A DNA stretch of 64,000 bases from Empedobacter sp036647415 (lineage in GTDB: Bacteria; Bacteroidota; Bacteroidia; Flavobacteriales; Weeksellaceae): the NCBI RefSeq assembly GCF_036647415.1, contig NZ_JAVXKG010000009.1:1-64000 (forward strand). The letters are read 5' to 3'. How positions within the stretch are numbered: position 1 is the first letter of the stretch; each line of letters begins with the position of its first letter. A program made the translations under genes and the position numbers. Under the pieces are notes generated by a model. The model was not told the DNA's origin. It saw only the letters and a list, made by a program, of their open reading frames with translations, and did not search any database. Of the stretch, positions 62,942 through 64,000 are shown piece after piece.

Positions 62942-64000
62942 ATGCTAAATAAAAATTTATCCGAACAAAAATTCCACCAAATTGTGGAAAATAAGTTCCA
63001 AATTTATAACAGTCTTTTCATGAGCTTACCTTACGAAAAGATGTTGAATATTGGTTCGCTGATTCCATTTTTGTACGAAGAAAGTAACAAAGGTTTACCA
63101 GAAGGAAAATCTCCAAACGAAATTATTACTAATTTTTTCGAAAAATATACAGATTTAAAAACTGAAAAAGAACAAATAGATTTGATGTTCCGCATGATAC
63201 AATACATCGAGCGCCAAGTTGTTTTGTTTGATAGTATAGAAGATGCTGCTTTTCCTTCGCTACATTCCGAAAACGAAAAAGGAAGTTTAGAGAGCATTTA
63301 CCATATTGCTCAATCGCAAGGAAAACTGGAACAAGTTAGAGAACGTATACAAGATTTTACGACAAGAGTTGTATTTACAGCGCATCCAACGCAATTTTAT
63401 CCAACAAATGTGCAACAAATTATTCAAGATTTACGCGATGCAATTCAGCAAGATTCGGTTAGTAAAATTGATATGTTATTGCAACAATTAGGAAAAACGC
63501 CATTCATAAACGAAGAAAAACCAACACCTTACGACGAAGCTGTTTCAATTATTTATTACCTTCAAAATGTTTATTATCAAACAATTGGACGATTGTATAA
63601 TGATGTTAATCAATTATTTTTTACAGAAAGTCATCCGCTCAAATCGCCAATTATTCAATTAGGTTTTTGGCCTGGCGGAGATCGTGACGGAAACCCTTTT
63701 GTAACGGCAGAAATCACATGGAAAGTTGCAAGTTTGTTACGCACAAGTATTCTTAAAGTCTATTATAAGCATTTAAAAATAGTTCAGCGTCGTTTAACTT
63801 TCAAGCATGTTTCTCAACCTTTGAAAGAATTAAATGATTTGATTTATAAAAATATGTTCGATGAAAATGGAACAATTTATTTGGATGATATCAAATCGAG
63901 ATTACAGCGAATTCGTACAATTTTGATTGAAGAACACAATAGCACTTTTCTATCTATTTTAGACGATTTCATTATGCGTGTAGAAATTTTCGGATTGCAT
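62942..64000 (+). CDS. ppc: phosphoenolpyruvate carboxylase, 5' part
   Basis: The frame runs from the ATG at 62942 off the right edge with 353 codons and no stop. It contains the first catalytic block VVFTAHPTQ (about 141-149, catalytic His) and LGFWPGGDRDGNPFVT (about 239-254), both diagnostic of PEPC. The enzyme carboxylates PEP to oxaloacetate to refill the TCA cycle. HPTQ replaces the HPTE of E. coli; I believe this is usual in Bacteroidetes. Full-length PEPC is about 850-900 residues, so more than half lies outside. It is divergent from the surface-protein operon. Confidence 0.95.
   Translation, partial: MLNKNLSEQKFHQIVENKFQIYNSLFMSLPYEKMLNIGSLIPFLYEESNKGLPEGKSPNEIITNFFEKYTDLKTEKEQIDLMFRMIQYIERQVVLFDSIEDAAFPSLHSENEKGSLESIYHIAQSQGKLEQVRERIQDFTTRVVFTAHPTQFYPTNVQQIIQDLRDAIQQDSVSKIDMLLQQLGKTPFINEEKPTPYDEAVSIIYYLQNVYYQTIGRLYNDVNQLFFTESHPLKSPIIQLGFWPGGDRDGNPFVTAEITWKVASLLRTSILKVYYKHLKIVQRRLTFKHVSQPLKELNDLIYKNMFDENGTIYLDDIKSRLQRIRTILIEEHNSTFLSILDDFIMRVEIFGLH

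Overview
The window is low-GC (roughly one third G+C by eye) and reads as chromosome of a Flavobacteriia member, most likely Weeksellaceae (Empedobacter/Chryseobacterium-like). The evidence is Bacteroidetes-type promoters (TAnnTTTG) before several genes, families largely confined to Bacteroidetes (DUF2480, DUF2141, OMP_b-brl barrels, surface proteins opening with VGIGT.NP.ATLDV), a mevalonate-pathway HMG-CoA reductase, and a 14-gene complex I operon with a short NuoG. The genus is inference.

Layout. 1-5.5 kb: 3' half of tRNA-Asn, an ecotin-type protease inhibitor, DUF445 and universal stress proteins, Era GTPase, and a degenerate MenE-like protein that has lost its catalytic motifs. 5.6-12.9 kb: methylmalonyl-CoA mutase, a large TonB-receptor-like barrel, DUF2480, LpxB. 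13-15.5 kb: lipoprotein, ECF sigma factor, and a protein joining an anti-sigma-like membrane anchor to a beta-barrel. 15.5-24.4 kb: DUF2141, ComEC, then a peptide-use cluster (thioredoxin, two POT transporters, dipeptidyl peptidase IV). 24.4-26.8 kb: an accessory gap with phased short repeats, two orphan lipoproteins and a broken toxin-like gene. 26.8-37.4 kb: HMG-CoA reductase operon, a second ECF sigma locus in which anchor and barrel are separate genes, a membrane protein, CoaX, an M1 peptidase and a DJ-1/PfpI protein. 37.5-50.5 kb: the complete nuoA-N operon on the minus strand. 50.7-64 kb: Mfd, a lipoprotein, DUF2797, a GH3-family protein, an IS3-like end remnant, two small exported proteins, a large three-repeat surface protein interrupted by a 100-N assembly gap, its partner, and the 5' part of PEP carboxylase.

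The most interesting signal is a putative ECF-sigma regulon. A promoter-like motif, (G/A)(C/T)AACC, then 16-18 bases, then TCT(T/A), occurs upstream of both sigma operons (13108 on +, 32395 on -), upstream of the ecotin gene (138), and once more at 12928. There it would start a short non-coding transcript of about 110 nt ending at an intrinsic terminator, which looks like an envelope-stress small RNA. The two sigma loci differ in whether the membrane anchor and the barrel are fused or split, which suggests that the two parts work together across the envelope.

Limits: no database search was possible. Family names rest on remembered motifs, promoters and terminators on visual pattern matching. 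Residue positions in long proteins are approximate.
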